DNA of 64,000 bases from Saccharofermentans sp. (GTDB lineage Bacteria > Bacillota > Clostridia > Saccharofermentanales > Saccharofermentanaceae). The position numbers and the translations under genes were made by a program. The DNA lies in assembly GCA_024692235.1 (NCBI GenBank), contig JAILMW010000011.1:52849-116848 (forward strand), in the 5' to 3' direction. Under the pieces are notes generated by a model. It was not told the origin of the DNA, made no database searches, and was given only the letters and a program-made list of their open reading frames with translations. This document shows positions 9,943-17,838 of this stretch, one piece after another; positions within the stretch are counted from its first letter, which is position 1, and every line of letters starts with the position of its first letter.

Positions 9943-10338
9943 ATGAAATATAACGTAACTATCAACAATAAAGTTTACGAAGTCGAAGTAGAGAAGGGCA
10001 AGGCTAATCTTGTCAGGACAACTGACGTAGTAGCAGCTCCCGCTCCCGCGGCTGCACCCGTTGCAGCTGCACCTGCAGCAGCTCCCGCACCCGCCGCAGC
10101 TCCTGCCGTAGCAGTAGCAGCAGGCTCCACACCCGTTTCATCCCCCATGCCCGGAACGATCCTTGATATCAAGGTCACAGTCGGCCAGCAGGTCAAGGAA
10201 GGCGATCTTGTCGCTATCCTCGAGGCGATGAAGATGGAGAATGAGATCTTCGCAAGCAAGAGCGGTTCCGTAGCTCAGATAATCGCCGCTAAGGGCTCCA
10301 CGGTCGACACCGGCGATGCTATCATCACTATCTCATAA
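9943..10338 (+). CDS. Biotin carboxyl carrier protein of the decarboxylase
   Basis: The swinging arm of the pump. An N-terminal beta segment (MKYNVTINNKVYEVEVEKG) leads into an Ala/Pro-rich flexible linker at about residues 31-60. The C-terminal biotinyl domain has the motif EAMKMENEI, with the biotin-accepting lysine at residue 97. It corresponds to the C-terminal domain of longer OadA proteins, here encoded separately, as in methylmalonyl-CoA and glutaconyl-CoA decarboxylases. The operon position between the gamma-like and beta subunits supports a role in carrying CO2 from OadA to OadB. Confidence 0.93.
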   Translation: MKYNVTINNKVYEVEVEKGKANLVRTTDVVAAPAPAAAPVAAAPAAAPAPAAAPAVAVAAGSTPVSSPMPGTILDIKVTVGQQVKEGDLVAILEAMKMENEIFASKSGSVAQIIAAKGSTVDTGDAIITIS

Positions 10339-10353
10339 GGAGGTCCGAACGGC

Positions 10354-11547
10354 ATGTTAGATGTTTTAATAGACCTCTGGAAAGGTTCAGGCTTTGCGGC
10401 CATGACATGGCAGCAGGGTGCAATGATCATCGTGTCATTCGTTCTCCTTTACATGGCCATCCATAAGAAGTACGAACCTCTCCTTCTCCTTCCGATCGCA
10501 TTCGGAATGCTCCTTACCAATCTCCCCTGGCCCGGCGGCGGAATCTTCCACCCCGAGTGGTTCGAAGGCGAGATCAACTGGGCTGCCATCGGCGGTAATT
10601 TCCACGATGCGGCAGGCAATCACATAGAACCCGGACTTTTTGACTTCCTGTACTTAGGCGTCAAGCTGGATATCTTCCCCTGCCTTATCTTCATGGCAGT
10701 AGGTGCGATGACAGACTTCGGTCCCCTCATCTCAAGACCTTCGAGCTTCTTCATGGGCGCAGGTGCACAGTTCGGTATCTCATTTGCATTCGTAGTAGCT
10801 TGCCTTCTGGGCTTTAACGGCGTCGAGGCAGCATCCATCGGTATCATCGGCGGTGCTGACGGTCCTACGGCTATCTACCTCACATCCAAGCTCGCTCCTC
10901 ACCTCTTAGGACCTATAGCGGTTGCCGCTTATTCCTATATGGCACTTATCCCTCTCATCCAGCCCAAGGTCATGAAGGTCATGACCACAGAGAAGATGAG
11001 AAAGGTCAAGATGGAGCAGGCTCGTCCCGTAACAAAGGTAGAGAAGATCTGCTTCCCTATCATCGTTACTGTAGTATGCGTACTTATCCTTCCTACAGTT
11101 GCACCTCTCCTCGGTTGCCTTATGCTCGGTAACCTCTTCAAGGAGTGCGGAGTAACAGACAGACTTTCCGATACTGCTCAGAATGCTATGTGTAATATCG
11201 TAACTATCTTCCTCGGAACATCCGTAGGAGCTACGGCTATCGGTACTACATTCATAAGCTTCAAGACATTGGGCATCATCGCTCTCGGACTTGCAGCTTT
11301 CACATTCGCTACAGTAGGCGGACTTCTTATCGGACTTATCATGTATAAGCTCTCAGGCGGTAAGATCAATCCCCTTATCGGTGCCGCCGGTGTATCTGCA
11401 GTTCCCATGGCAGCTCGTGTTGCTAACACAGAAGGTCAGAAGGCTAATCCCAGCAACTACCTTCTCATGCACGCTATGGGCCCCAACGTCGCAGGCGTTA
11501 TCGGTTCCGCAGTTGCAGCAGGCGTACTTCTCTCCATCTTCGGTTAA
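10354..11547 (+). CDS. oadB: Na+-translocating decarboxylase beta subunit
   Basis: Polytopic membrane protein (397 residues) that decarboxylates carboxybiotin and exports Na+. Diagnostic conserved regions are intact: IGIIGGADGPTAIYLTSKL, containing the aspartate needed for Na+ coupling in Klebsiella OadB, and the late MHAMGPNVAGVIGSAVAAG segment. The combination with a pyruvate-carboxylase-type transferase indicates oxaloacetate as substrate rather than methylmalonyl-CoA. Last gene of the operon, followed by a clear terminator. The pump would turn citrate or dicarboxylate breakdown into a sodium gradient. Confidence 0.93.
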   Translation: MLDVLIDLWKGSGFAAMTWQQGAMIIVSFVLLYMAIHKKYEPLLLLPIAFGMLLTNLPWPGGGIFHPEWFEGEINWAAIGGNFHDAAGNHIEPGLFDFLYLGVKLDIFPCLIFMAVGAMTDFGPLISRPSSFFMGAGAQFGISFAFVVACLLGFNGVEAASIGIIGGADGPTAIYLTSKLAPHLLGPIAVAAYSYMALIPLIQPKVMKVMTTEKMRKVKMEQARPVTKVEKICFPIIVTVVCVLILPTVAPLLGCLMLGNLFKECGVTDRLSDTAQNAMCNIVTIFLGTSVGATAIGTTFISFKTLGIIALGLAAFTFATVGGLLIGLIMYKLSGGKINPLIGAAGVSAVPMAARVANTEGQKANPSNYLLMHAMGPNVAGVIGSAVAAGVLLSIFG

Positions 11548-11572
11548 GAGTTAAAGCGCTGACACAGACAAT

Positions 11573-11600
11573 AAAGGCTGACCTTCACCGGTCAGCCTTT
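11573..11600 (+). terminator. Terminator of the oad operon
   Basis: A perfect 10 bp stem AAAGGCTGAC / GTCAGCCTTT with an 8-base loop, 26 bp after the oadB stop codon. The T-run is mostly inside the stem, and the arms' A/T ends allow some function in both directions. Confidence 0.8.
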
Positions 11601-11613
11601 TATATTGCAGGCA

Positions 11614-11660
11614 TTATAAAACGGTTGTCCGAATGGTTCGTTCGGGCAACCGTTTTATAA
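11614..11660. repeat. Large 20 bp inverted repeat (hairpin)
   Basis: TTATAAAACGGTTGTCCGAA is followed by a 7-base spacer and then by its near-perfect complement ending CCGTTTTATAA; the only irregularity is one G-U type pair. It directly follows the oad terminator. It could be a second, bidirectional terminator, or the border or remnant of a small mobile repeat. No second copy was noticed in this window. Confidence 0.75.
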
Positions 11661-11699
11661 AAAAGAAGTTATGAAAAGGAATTGGTTCGGCTATATCAT

Positions 11700-11950
11700 G
11701 AGTACTTCCTTCGAATACTCAATAAAGTTGTGACAGCATCAGCCTTTGGGGTAGTAGATAGTTGAGATCGCCGGTGCCGTCACAACAATACTGCATTATT
11801 ACAAGGTGCAGAAGTTATCTTTGTCTGTGCAAAGATAACTGCTGCGATTGGGGGCTAAATGCCGCCTTGCGGTCTGCCCTTCGCTCTTGATTTCCATGCT
11901 GAGAGCTTCGTACAGATATCTTCCCTTTATTCCTTGTAGGATCAGCCTAC
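11700..11950. ncRNA. Hairpin-rich intergenic region, candidate structured RNA of unknown class
   Basis: No convincing gene lies here, yet complementary segments follow each other in order: GAGTA/TACTC (11700-11720); GTTGTGAC-GCATC paired with GGTGC-GTCACAAC (11727-11740 with 11773-11786); CTGCA/TGCAG (11791-11811); a perfect 11 bp hairpin AGTTATCTTTG/CAAAGATAACT (11813-11840); CCGC/GCGG (11862-11872); GCTCT/AGAGC (11883-11906); and GTAGG/CCTAC (11936-11950). I could not match it to tmRNA, RNase P RNA, SRP RNA or a riboswitch I know. The strand is unresolved; a decayed mobile element is an alternative. Confidence 0.4.
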
Positions 11951-12015
11951 GTTTGGATTATATTTCTTCAAGATTAAAAATCGTTAATCTAAACCTTAAA
12001 AGAGTATTAAATATC

Positions 12016-12049
12016 AAAAAGCCCTCACATCCGTGTCAGATGCGAGGGC
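12016..12049 (-). terminator. Terminator of the TrhA gene
   Basis: On the minus strand GCCCTC-C-GATG pairs with CATC-A-GAGGGC around a 7-base loop and is followed by TTTTT. It lies about 33 bp beyond the stop codon of the hemolysin III family gene. Confidence 0.88.
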
Positions 12050-12081
12050 AATATACTTGTATTTACAACTTTATTATCTTC

Positions 12082-12885
12082 TTATCTCAAGAAATAAACG
12101 AATGCCAGTACATGGCATACTTCTGCAAATGCTACCAGGATGTGCCATACCATGTGAGAGAACTTGAACTTCTTACCTGAGTAGAAGAAAGATCCTACGA
12201 TATATGTGATCACACCTGCGATGATAAGCCAGAAGGAAGGCTTGGTAGCTGCAAGGTATAAAGGCTTGAGGATAAAAAGTCCGATGATGCCCATTATGGG
12301 ATATATGGCAACAGCCACCTTAGTAAGAGCCTTATTCTCAGGATAACCGAAGATCATAAAGAACATACCGGTGATGGCCAGACAGAACTCTGCAATAAGG
12401 ATACCTATTCCAAGTCCCCCTCCGATAAGAGAAAGACAGATGGGAGTAAAGACACCTACTATAGCGAAGTAGACCATTATGTGATCGAGCTTCTGGAAGA
12501 TCCTCTTCTGAGGTGTACCGTGCTTGGTGCAGTGATATACGGTAGTAAATAATGTGGCAAGGAATGCGGTGATCATGAATACGGATACCGAGAAGCTGTC
12601 GATATCTCCCCAACCTTCCGGTGCGCTCTTATATGCGTGAAGTGAAGCAAAAGGGATCATGAAGAGGATATAGAACATCACGACACCGGAAGTTATGGAA
12701 TTACCAACTTCTTCGCCGAATGTCTCTCTGGTCTTGTTCCACCTCTTCCTTACTACGCGCTTCTGATTCTCGAGCCAGGAAAGTCCTTCAAGTCCTTCTT
12801 CGAGGGGATCTCTTCCTTCCTTGGCGATCTTACGATCGGTCGAGCTCGCCATCATTCTCTTCCAATGCTTATTATTCTTTGCCAT
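12082..12885 (-). CDS. trhA: Hemolysin III family membrane protein (TrhA/PAQR-like)
   Basis: Seven-helix membrane protein of the PAQR/hemolysin III superfamily, associated in bacteria with membrane-energy and lipid homeostasis rather than haemolysis. Family signatures are visible: GEEVGNSITSG, VYHCTKHGTPQKRIFQKLDH, and near the C-terminus FSHMVWHILVAFAEVCH, which together supply the conserved histidines. At 267 residues it is longer than the usual 210-220 because of a charged cytoplasmic N-terminus of about 55 residues (KHWKRMMASSTDRK onwards). A good promoter lies immediately upstream, and a terminator follows. Confidence 0.88.
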   Translation of the reverse strand: MAKNNKHWKRMMASSTDRKIAKEGRDPLEEGLEGLSWLENQKRVVRKRWNKTRETFGEEVGNSITSGVVMFYILFMIPFASLHAYKSAPEGWGDIDSFSVSVFMITAFLATLFTTVYHCTKHGTPQKRIFQKLDHIMVYFAIVGVFTPICLSLIGGGLGIGILIAEFCLAITGMFFMIFGYPENKALTKVAVAIYPIMGIIGLFILKPLYLAATKPSFWLIIAGVITYIVGSFFYSGKKFKFSHMVWHILVAFAEVCHVLAFVYFLR

Positions 12886-12916
12886 ATTTACTCCGTGATC
12901 TTTTACTGACTTCGTT

Positions 12917-12945
12917 ATTCTACAAGGTCGACTTCCTTAATGCAA
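12917..12945 (-). promoter_or_regulatory. Predicted promoter of the TrhA gene
   Basis: On the minus strand TTGCAT and TAGAAT are separated by 17 bp, about 32 bp before the start codon. Confidence 0.6.
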
Positions 12946-12949
12946 ACCA

Positions 12950-13741
12950 TTACTTTGGAGGACCTAAGCGGATTACCTGTGTATCGTCCGTATCGGGCTT
13001 ACTTTTCAAATTGACATCGCCGACTCTGGGCACTTTTACCGTCGCATCGTCCACGACCGGAGGCTCGGGTCTTCTTACCTGTCCGTGATTATTAACATCG
13101 GGGGCCTTCTTGGCGGAAGTCGGAGCGGAGATGACCGTACCCAATACCTCGGGAATCCTGGCATCCCTGACTTTCCTGGGATCGTTGGCATCAGAGTTCT
13201 CCTTGGCTGTCTTGTCGATAGCCGAAGCGGGATCGAGCTGCTCTGCCACATAGGCATCCCTGTAGAATCTGAACAACTGAAAACCTATATAAGATAAGAG
13301 TGCCACGGGTAGTATCTTCGTGGAGATACCAAGAGCAAACTTATCTCCCATGGATGAGGAAATAGCCGCGAAAGGCGCATTGACCATCCTGTATATACCC
13401 TTAAGGAGGAACCCGCTTACGGAAGCGCCCAGGGAAGCATCCTCACCTTGAAGCTTAGCTGATATCGAAGGGAGCATCCACACCGGGAGGACCGCAAGAA
13501 GTCCGTAAGAAGCAAGACCTAATGTGATCCAGAGCTTCTTCCTGTATGCGGCATAAAAGGGAAATACCAGGAGCACTGCCGTGAAGTAGAGCCACGAACA
13601 GACTGTCTCCAATACGCCGAACTTACAGGGAGTTATGAGCTGATATGCAAAGTGTGCAGGAGCAAAGCATACGAAGAAAAGTGCCGCACAGATACAAGTC
13701 AGGAAGACACATGTGAAATAATCTCTTCGCACCCCGTTCAC
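12950..13741 (-). CDS. Membrane protein with disordered cytoplasmic tail, unknown function
   Basis: I do not recognise the family. The first 170 or so residues hold four or five hydrophobic segments (starting CVFLTCICAALFFVCFAPAH). The last 95 residues are polar and low in complexity (DKTAKENSDANDPRK, then Pro/Asp/Val-rich, ending TQVIRLGPPK), so a flexible tail is likely. It lies 64 bp upstream of the TrhA gene on the same strand, but TrhA has its own promoter. It is separated from the beta-glucosidase gene by a weak terminator. Confidence 0.7.
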   Translation of the reverse strand: MNGVRRDYFTCVFLTCICAALFFVCFAPAHFAYQLITPCKFGVLETVCSWLYFTAVLLVFPFYAAYRKKLWITLGLASYGLLAVLPVWMLPSISAKLQGEDASLGASVSGFLLKGIYRMVNAPFAAISSSMGDKFALGISTKILPVALLSYIGFQLFRFYRDAYVAEQLDPASAIDKTAKENSDANDPRKVRDARIPEVLGTVISAPTSAKKAPDVNNHGQVRRPEPPVVDDATVKVPRVGDVNLKSKPDTDDTQVIRLGPPK

Positions 13742-13756
13742 CTCCGAATAATGATA

Positions 13757-13786
13757 AAGGACAGCCTTCCATGAAAGCTGCCCCTT
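13757..13786 (-). terminator. Probable terminator of the GH3 gene
   Basis: On the minus strand AAGGGGCAGC pairs with GCTGTCCTT with one bulged G, an 11-base loop and a following TTTATCATTATT. Weaker than the other terminators here. Confidence 0.5.
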
Positions 13787-13818
13787 ATTGTAGCATTAAA
13801 TATCAAATACTTCACCCG

Positions 13819-16593
13819 TTAATGCTTAGCAGGTATCGCTTCCTTGAATCTGAGCTTGATGCTCTTGACCTTAAGGCCTCTCTTGCCCGGATGGATACGA
13901 ATCACCGCAAACTTGGAAAGGAATCCGATCTCGCCCGTCTTGATAACATCCTGCCCGCCCGTTCCGTTAAATGTAATGACGTTGAAGGGGATGCCTGTGA
14001 TAAATACCGTCAACGGCAGCTGCGCTACGGGGTCTAACTCCGAGGAGGCTTCTATCTCCATGGTATAGATACCGGTCTTTTCGCAGGTGATGCCGAATAC
14101 GATATCCTCTCCCTTTGCCGTATCGGAATCGATCTCGATATCAGGGTCGACGTCAGCCGTATAGTACTTGTCGGCACTGATGTCTGCTTCCTCCTCTACG
14201 AAGGGACAGGCGATGCTCTCTATCTCGGGGCTTATGCCCATCAGCCTCTCCATGGCGGGTGTATTCATGGCGAAGGTAAGGATATTCCTTGCATTTCGCT
14301 GAAGCTCGGCTCTCGTTATAAGATCTTCTCTTCCCGCTTTCAGGTTGGCATATGTATCTGCGGCGTCAAGGTCCTTGCGCTCCGTTCCGGCACATACCAT
14401 AAAGAGGTCGCACTGTGCTCTTGCAAGAAGAGAGTGGTCCGTGATGGGAGCTCCGAACTGCTCTCCCTTAACTTCCTCTATAAATGCCCACCAGTCCGTC
14501 ATGACGATGCCTGTAAAGCCCCACTGCCTCCTGAGGACGGTAGTATGAAGGTCGTAGTAGGAAGAGCCGTAGTTGCCGTTGATCCTGTTGTAAACGGACA
14601 TTATGCTCTTTGCTCCGCCCTTCTTTACCGCTATCTCGAAGCCCTTAAGGTAGATCTCGCGAAGCGCCTTCTCGGAGACGACGGAATCCATGAACCTTCT
14701 TCTTGTCTCTCTGTTATTGCAGCAGAAGTGCTTGATGGTAGCAGTAACGCCGTGCTTATGAAGCCCCTTAAGCTGAGCGCAGGCGATCCTTCCCGTCACA
14801 AGAGGGTCCTCTGAGAAGTACTCGAAGTTACGTCCATTAAGAGGATGCCTGTGTATGTTCATGCCGGGACCTAAGATGTTATCTACGTTATTTGTGCGCA
14901 TCTCCATGGCAAAATACGTGAAAAGCTTCGTTATCAAGGACTCGTTGAAGGAAGATGCCAGACATGTGCCGTTAGGCAGAGCAAATGCCTTCTTGCCGCT
15001 GTCCAGCCTCATTCCGGAAGGACCGTCGTCGCAGCATACGGAAGGTATGCCCATAGCCGTAAGCTCCTTTGAGATGCCTGCAAAGGCGGATGCCGTACCG
15101 GCAGTGACTCTGGGAGAACTCATACCCTCGCCTCTGATGATAAGAGCAAGATCCTCGTCCTCGAGCTGAGCTATGAACTCATCCATGGTATATCGGCCGT
15201 CTCTTACGTCAGAAAGCTTAATACCCTTATCTCCCGTCTGAGGGATCTCTTCAGGCACATACTGCATCCTGTTCTTAAGATTCTCGTCATCCTTAAGAGG
15301 AACAGGCTCATAAGAGCCGTCAGATGTAAGCCTGTCAAAAGCTGTCACAGGTCTTACGGCAGATGCTAATCTTTCCACAAGGATATCTTCTTCAAGGGTG
15401 ATGCTTCCTGCCTCCGAATTATCCCTTACGTTCTCTCCTGCCAAGAAGGTATATACACCCTTCTCCAGGATCCAGGCGTTACCTGAGCCTGCTCTTCCGT
15501 CGTCATCGAAAGAACAGTAATCCTCTGCGCGTGCTTCCAGCAGGAGCTCTTCGCTCTGTCCCGGAAGAAGATTCGACGTCTTCTTAAAGTCGGTAAGGAC
15601 CATGCTGCTCTTAGATACCTTGCCCTTTGGAGCGGAAGCAAAGAGCATAACGGTCTTCTTGCCTTCCTTATCGCCCGTATTCGTAACGATGACCCTGGTC
15701 CTTATATTGGTACCGTCAGCTTCGAAGCTCTTTGTCTTTATATCGAATGTTGTATAAGAAAGACCGTATCCGAAAGGATACATCACCTTCTCGGGAGCAA
15801 AAGTAGAGAAATATCTGTAGCCTACGAATATATCCTCTGCGTAGATATCCCTGTCGATATCCTTATTGCCGAAATTATCGTCGGAAGGATGATCCGAGAG
15901 GTTATAGGCGATAGTATCCGTAAGACTTCCCGAAGGAGCCGTCTTGCCCGTAAGAAGCTCAGCTGCGGCAGTACCTCCGATCATGCCCGCCTGCCATACA
16001 TACATGACGGACGAGGGAGAATACTTACCTATAAACGACATATCTATGATGTTGCCCACATTAAGGAGCACTACGGTCTTCTTGAATGCACCGCAGACCT
16101 TAGAGAGCATATCCTCTTCGCCGTCGGTCAGGTAGTAGGAACCTTTCTCGGCAAGATTATCCCTGTCCTCACCTGCTGTCCTTGCTATGATGATAACTGC
16201 CGTATCGCATCTTGATGCGGCTCCCCTGACATCTTCCTTATTAAGGATCATCTCATCCTGAGACCATCTCTCCTGTCCCCAGCCGACACCGGGATCCACG
16301 GGATTATCCTTCTCCCATTCCACATAGATGTCACGGATCTTCTCATCGATCTCAATATCGGGATCCTCGGATAACGCCTCGAAGATATCCACTACATGGT
16401 CTACATTTACCATACCGCCGGAGCCCGTTCCGCTCTTATAGTAATTAGACTGCATACGTCCGAATACGGCGATATTGCTGCCTTTTACAAGAGGCAGGGC
16501 GCCTCCTTCATTCCTTATGAGCACCGCACCTTCCTTGGCAGCCTCTATTGCCGTTCTCTTATATTCGTTCCAGTCAAGGATTATCTTAGTCAT
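13819..16593 (-). CDS. Glycoside hydrolase family 3 beta-glucosidase with permuted domain order
   Basis: Hydrolyses beta-linked glucosides or related sugars, probably in the cytoplasm since no signal peptide is seen. The usual GH3 order is reversed: the alpha/beta-sandwich domain (AKEGAVLIRNEGGALPL) and the fibronectin-like region (MYPFGYGLSYTTF) come first. The catalytic barrel follows from about residue 490, with CCDDGPSGMR, GPGMNIHRHPLNGRNFEYF, KHFCCNN and the nucleophile Asp700 in GIVMTDWW. Permuted GH3 enzymes are known from Butyrivibrio and Ruminococcus. A non-catalytic beta-sandwich extension of roughly 130 residues ends the 924-residue chain. The start was chosen because GGAGG lies 7 bp upstream; that site is inside a hairpin. 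Confidence 0.9.
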   Translation of the reverse strand: MTKIILDWNEYKRTAIEAAKEGAVLIRNEGGALPLVKGSNIAVFGRMQSNYYKSGTGSGGMVNVDHVVDIFEALSEDPDIEIDEKIRDIYVEWEKDNPVDPGVGWGQERWSQDEMILNKEDVRGAASRCDTAVIIIARTAGEDRDNLAEKGSYYLTDGEEDMLSKVCGAFKKTVVLLNVGNIIDMSFIGKYSPSSVMYVWQAGMIGGTAAAELLTGKTAPSGSLTDTIAYNLSDHPSDDNFGNKDIDRDIYAEDIFVGYRYFSTFAPEKVMYPFGYGLSYTTFDIKTKSFEADGTNIRTRVIVTNTGDKEGKKTVMLFASAPKGKVSKSSMVLTDFKKTSNLLPGQSEELLLEARAEDYCSFDDDGRAGSGNAWILEKGVYTFLAGENVRDNSEAGSITLEEDILVERLASAVRPVTAFDRLTSDGSYEPVPLKDDENLKNRMQYVPEEIPQTGDKGIKLSDVRDGRYTMDEFIAQLEDEDLALIIRGEGMSSPRVTAGTASAFAGISKELTAMGIPSVCCDDGPSGMRLDSGKKAFALPNGTCLASSFNESLITKLFTYFAMEMRTNNVDNILGPGMNIHRHPLNGRNFEYFSEDPLVTGRIACAQLKGLHKHGVTATIKHFCCNNRETRRRFMDSVVSEKALREIYLKGFEIAVKKGGAKSIMSVYNRINGNYGSSYYDLHTTVLRRQWGFTGIVMTDWWAFIEEVKGEQFGAPITDHSLLARAQCDLFMVCAGTERKDLDAADTYANLKAGREDLITRAELQRNARNILTFAMNTPAMERLMGISPEIESIACPFVEEEADISADKYYTADVDPDIEIDSDTAKGEDIVFGITCEKTGIYTMEIEASSELDPVAQLPLTVFITGIPFNVITFNGTGGQDVIKTGEIGFLSKFAVIRIHPGKRGLKVKSIKLRFKEAIPAKH

Positions 16594-16600
16594 AACAAAA

Positions 16601-16643
16601 CCTCCGATAAGGATCACTTAAGGTGATTCTATATTATCGGAGG
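16601..16643 (-). promoter_or_regulatory. 5' leader hairpin sequestering the GH3 ribosome-binding site
   Basis: In the transcript sense CCTCCGATAA pairs perfectly with TTATCGGAGG, and a nested 7 bp stem (GAATCAC/GTGATCC, with one G-U pair) stacks inside it. The right arm ends in the GGAGG Shine-Dalgarno sequence of the GH3 gene, followed by TTTTGTT and the ATG. The hairpin could act as the helicase terminator, as a translational switch, or both. Confidence 0.7.
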
Positions 16644-16651
16644 CGCAAAGA

Positions 16652-16679
16652 ATTATAAGTTTATGTGAATTATTGTTAA
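16652..16679 (-). promoter_or_regulatory. Predicted GH3 promoter
   Basis: On the minus strand TTAACA and TATAAT are separated by 16 bp. The -35 overlaps the stop codon of the helicase gene. The expected transcript start is within a few bases of the left arm of the leader hairpin, so the mRNA would begin with that structure. Confidence 0.6.
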
Positions 16680-17812
16680 TTTAAGATGTATTCTTCAGGG
16701 TCGCAGGAAGTATATCTCACGATCTCTGCCATCCTGTCCCTCTCCTTGTATGACACAAGGGAGAAAGCCTTTCCGGATCTTCCGGCTCTTGCCGTTCTTC
16801 CGATCCTGTGAAGATAGAACTCGTTCTCGGTAGGGATGTCGTAATTAAATACCGCCTCGACATCGTCTACGTCGATACCCCTGGCGATGACGTCAGTTGC
16901 AACAAGTACGTCGAACTTATTCTTCCTGTAAGCATCCATGACGCGGTTCCTGGTACCCTGTCCGATACTTCCGTGAAGGAGCTTGCAGGAGATCCCCCTG
17001 GCTTCCAGCTTCACTGCCACATTCTCGGTCTGGTTCTTTGTGTTACAGAAGATTATGGACTTTCTGATGCCTTCTGTATCCATTATCTTAACGATGGCAT
17101 CCGTCTTATCCTTGTCGGGGATATTAAGGACATACTCTGCGATATTGGGATGATCCTGTGCCTTGGGCATGACATCTATCTCAGCCGCGCCCTCCATGAA
17201 CTGCCATGTGATATCCAGGATCTCTCTGGGCATGGTAGCGGAAAATAAAGCGATCTGCTTATCCTCCGGAGTTATCGCCATGATACGCTTGATATCCTTG
17301 ATAAATCCCATCTTGAGCATCTCGTCTGCCTCGTCCAATACAAGTGTATATATATTGGAGATGTCGATCATGCCCCTTGCTGCAAGGTCAAGAAGACGGC
17401 CGGGAGTAGCTACAACTACCTGAGGCTTCTTGGAGAGCTTCTCCTTCTGAACGTTCATGCTCTGACCGCCAATGATCGCACATGCATTAAATCCCTTGAT
17501 AAGACGCGCAAGCCCCTTGATCTCGGATGTGATCTGAAGAGCAAGTTCTCTCGTGGGACAAAGGATCAGCGCCTGGATAAAGTCAACATTCATGTTGAGA
17601 TATTCAAGGATCGGGATGGAGAAAGCAAAAGTCTTTCCCGTACCTGTAGGAGCCTTGGCAATAAGGCACATATTGTCCATAAGAAGAGGTATGGCCTTCT
17701 GCTGAACTGTCGTGGGCCTTTTAACACCCATTTTCTTCAATGACCCCATTATCTCGGGGGACAGGTCCATATCGCTGAAGCTTATCTCTTCACTTATGTC
17801 GTTTTCACTCAT
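16676..17812 (-). CDS. DEAD-box ATP-dependent RNA helicase
   Basis: Unwinds RNA duplexes in ribosome assembly or mRNA turnover. All helicase motifs are present: the Q-motif region (PTTVQQKAIPLL), APTGTGKT at residues 54-61, PTRELALQ, TPGRLLD, VLDEADEM, SATMPR, the ATDVIARGID segment, and HRIGRTARAGR. The chain is only 378 residues and stops soon after motif VI. It therefore lacks the C-terminal RNA-binding extension of CsdA/DbpA and resembles minimal RhlE-type enzymes. It begins 27 bp after the LTA-synthase-like gene and is followed by the GH3 promoter. Confidence 0.93.
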   Translation of the reverse strand: MSENDISEEISFSDMDLSPEIMGSLKKMGVKRPTTVQQKAIPLLMDNMCLIAKAPTGTGKTFAFSIPILEYLNMNVDFIQALILCPTRELALQITSEIKGLARLIKGFNACAIIGGQSMNVQKEKLSKKPQVVVATPGRLLDLAARGMIDISNIYTLVLDEADEMLKMGFIKDIKRIMAITPEDKQIALFSATMPREILDITWQFMEGAAEIDVMPKAQDHPNIAEYVLNIPDKDKTDAIVKIMDTEGIRKSIIFCNTKNQTENVAVKLEARGISCKLLHGSIGQGTRNRVMDAYRKNKFDVLVATDVIARGIDVDDVEAVFNYDIPTENEFYLHRIGRTARAGRSGKAFSLVSYKERDRMAEIVRYTSCDPEEYILN

Positions 17813-17838
17813 TATATTCTTTCCTTAATATAGATTTA

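Noticed and set aside
11853..12180. Short open frames on both strands in the hairpin-rich intergenic region (for example a minus-strand stretch reading MEIKSEGQTARRHLA)
   Set aside because: No start with a ribosome site and interrupted soon by stops; the hairpin structure explains the region better.
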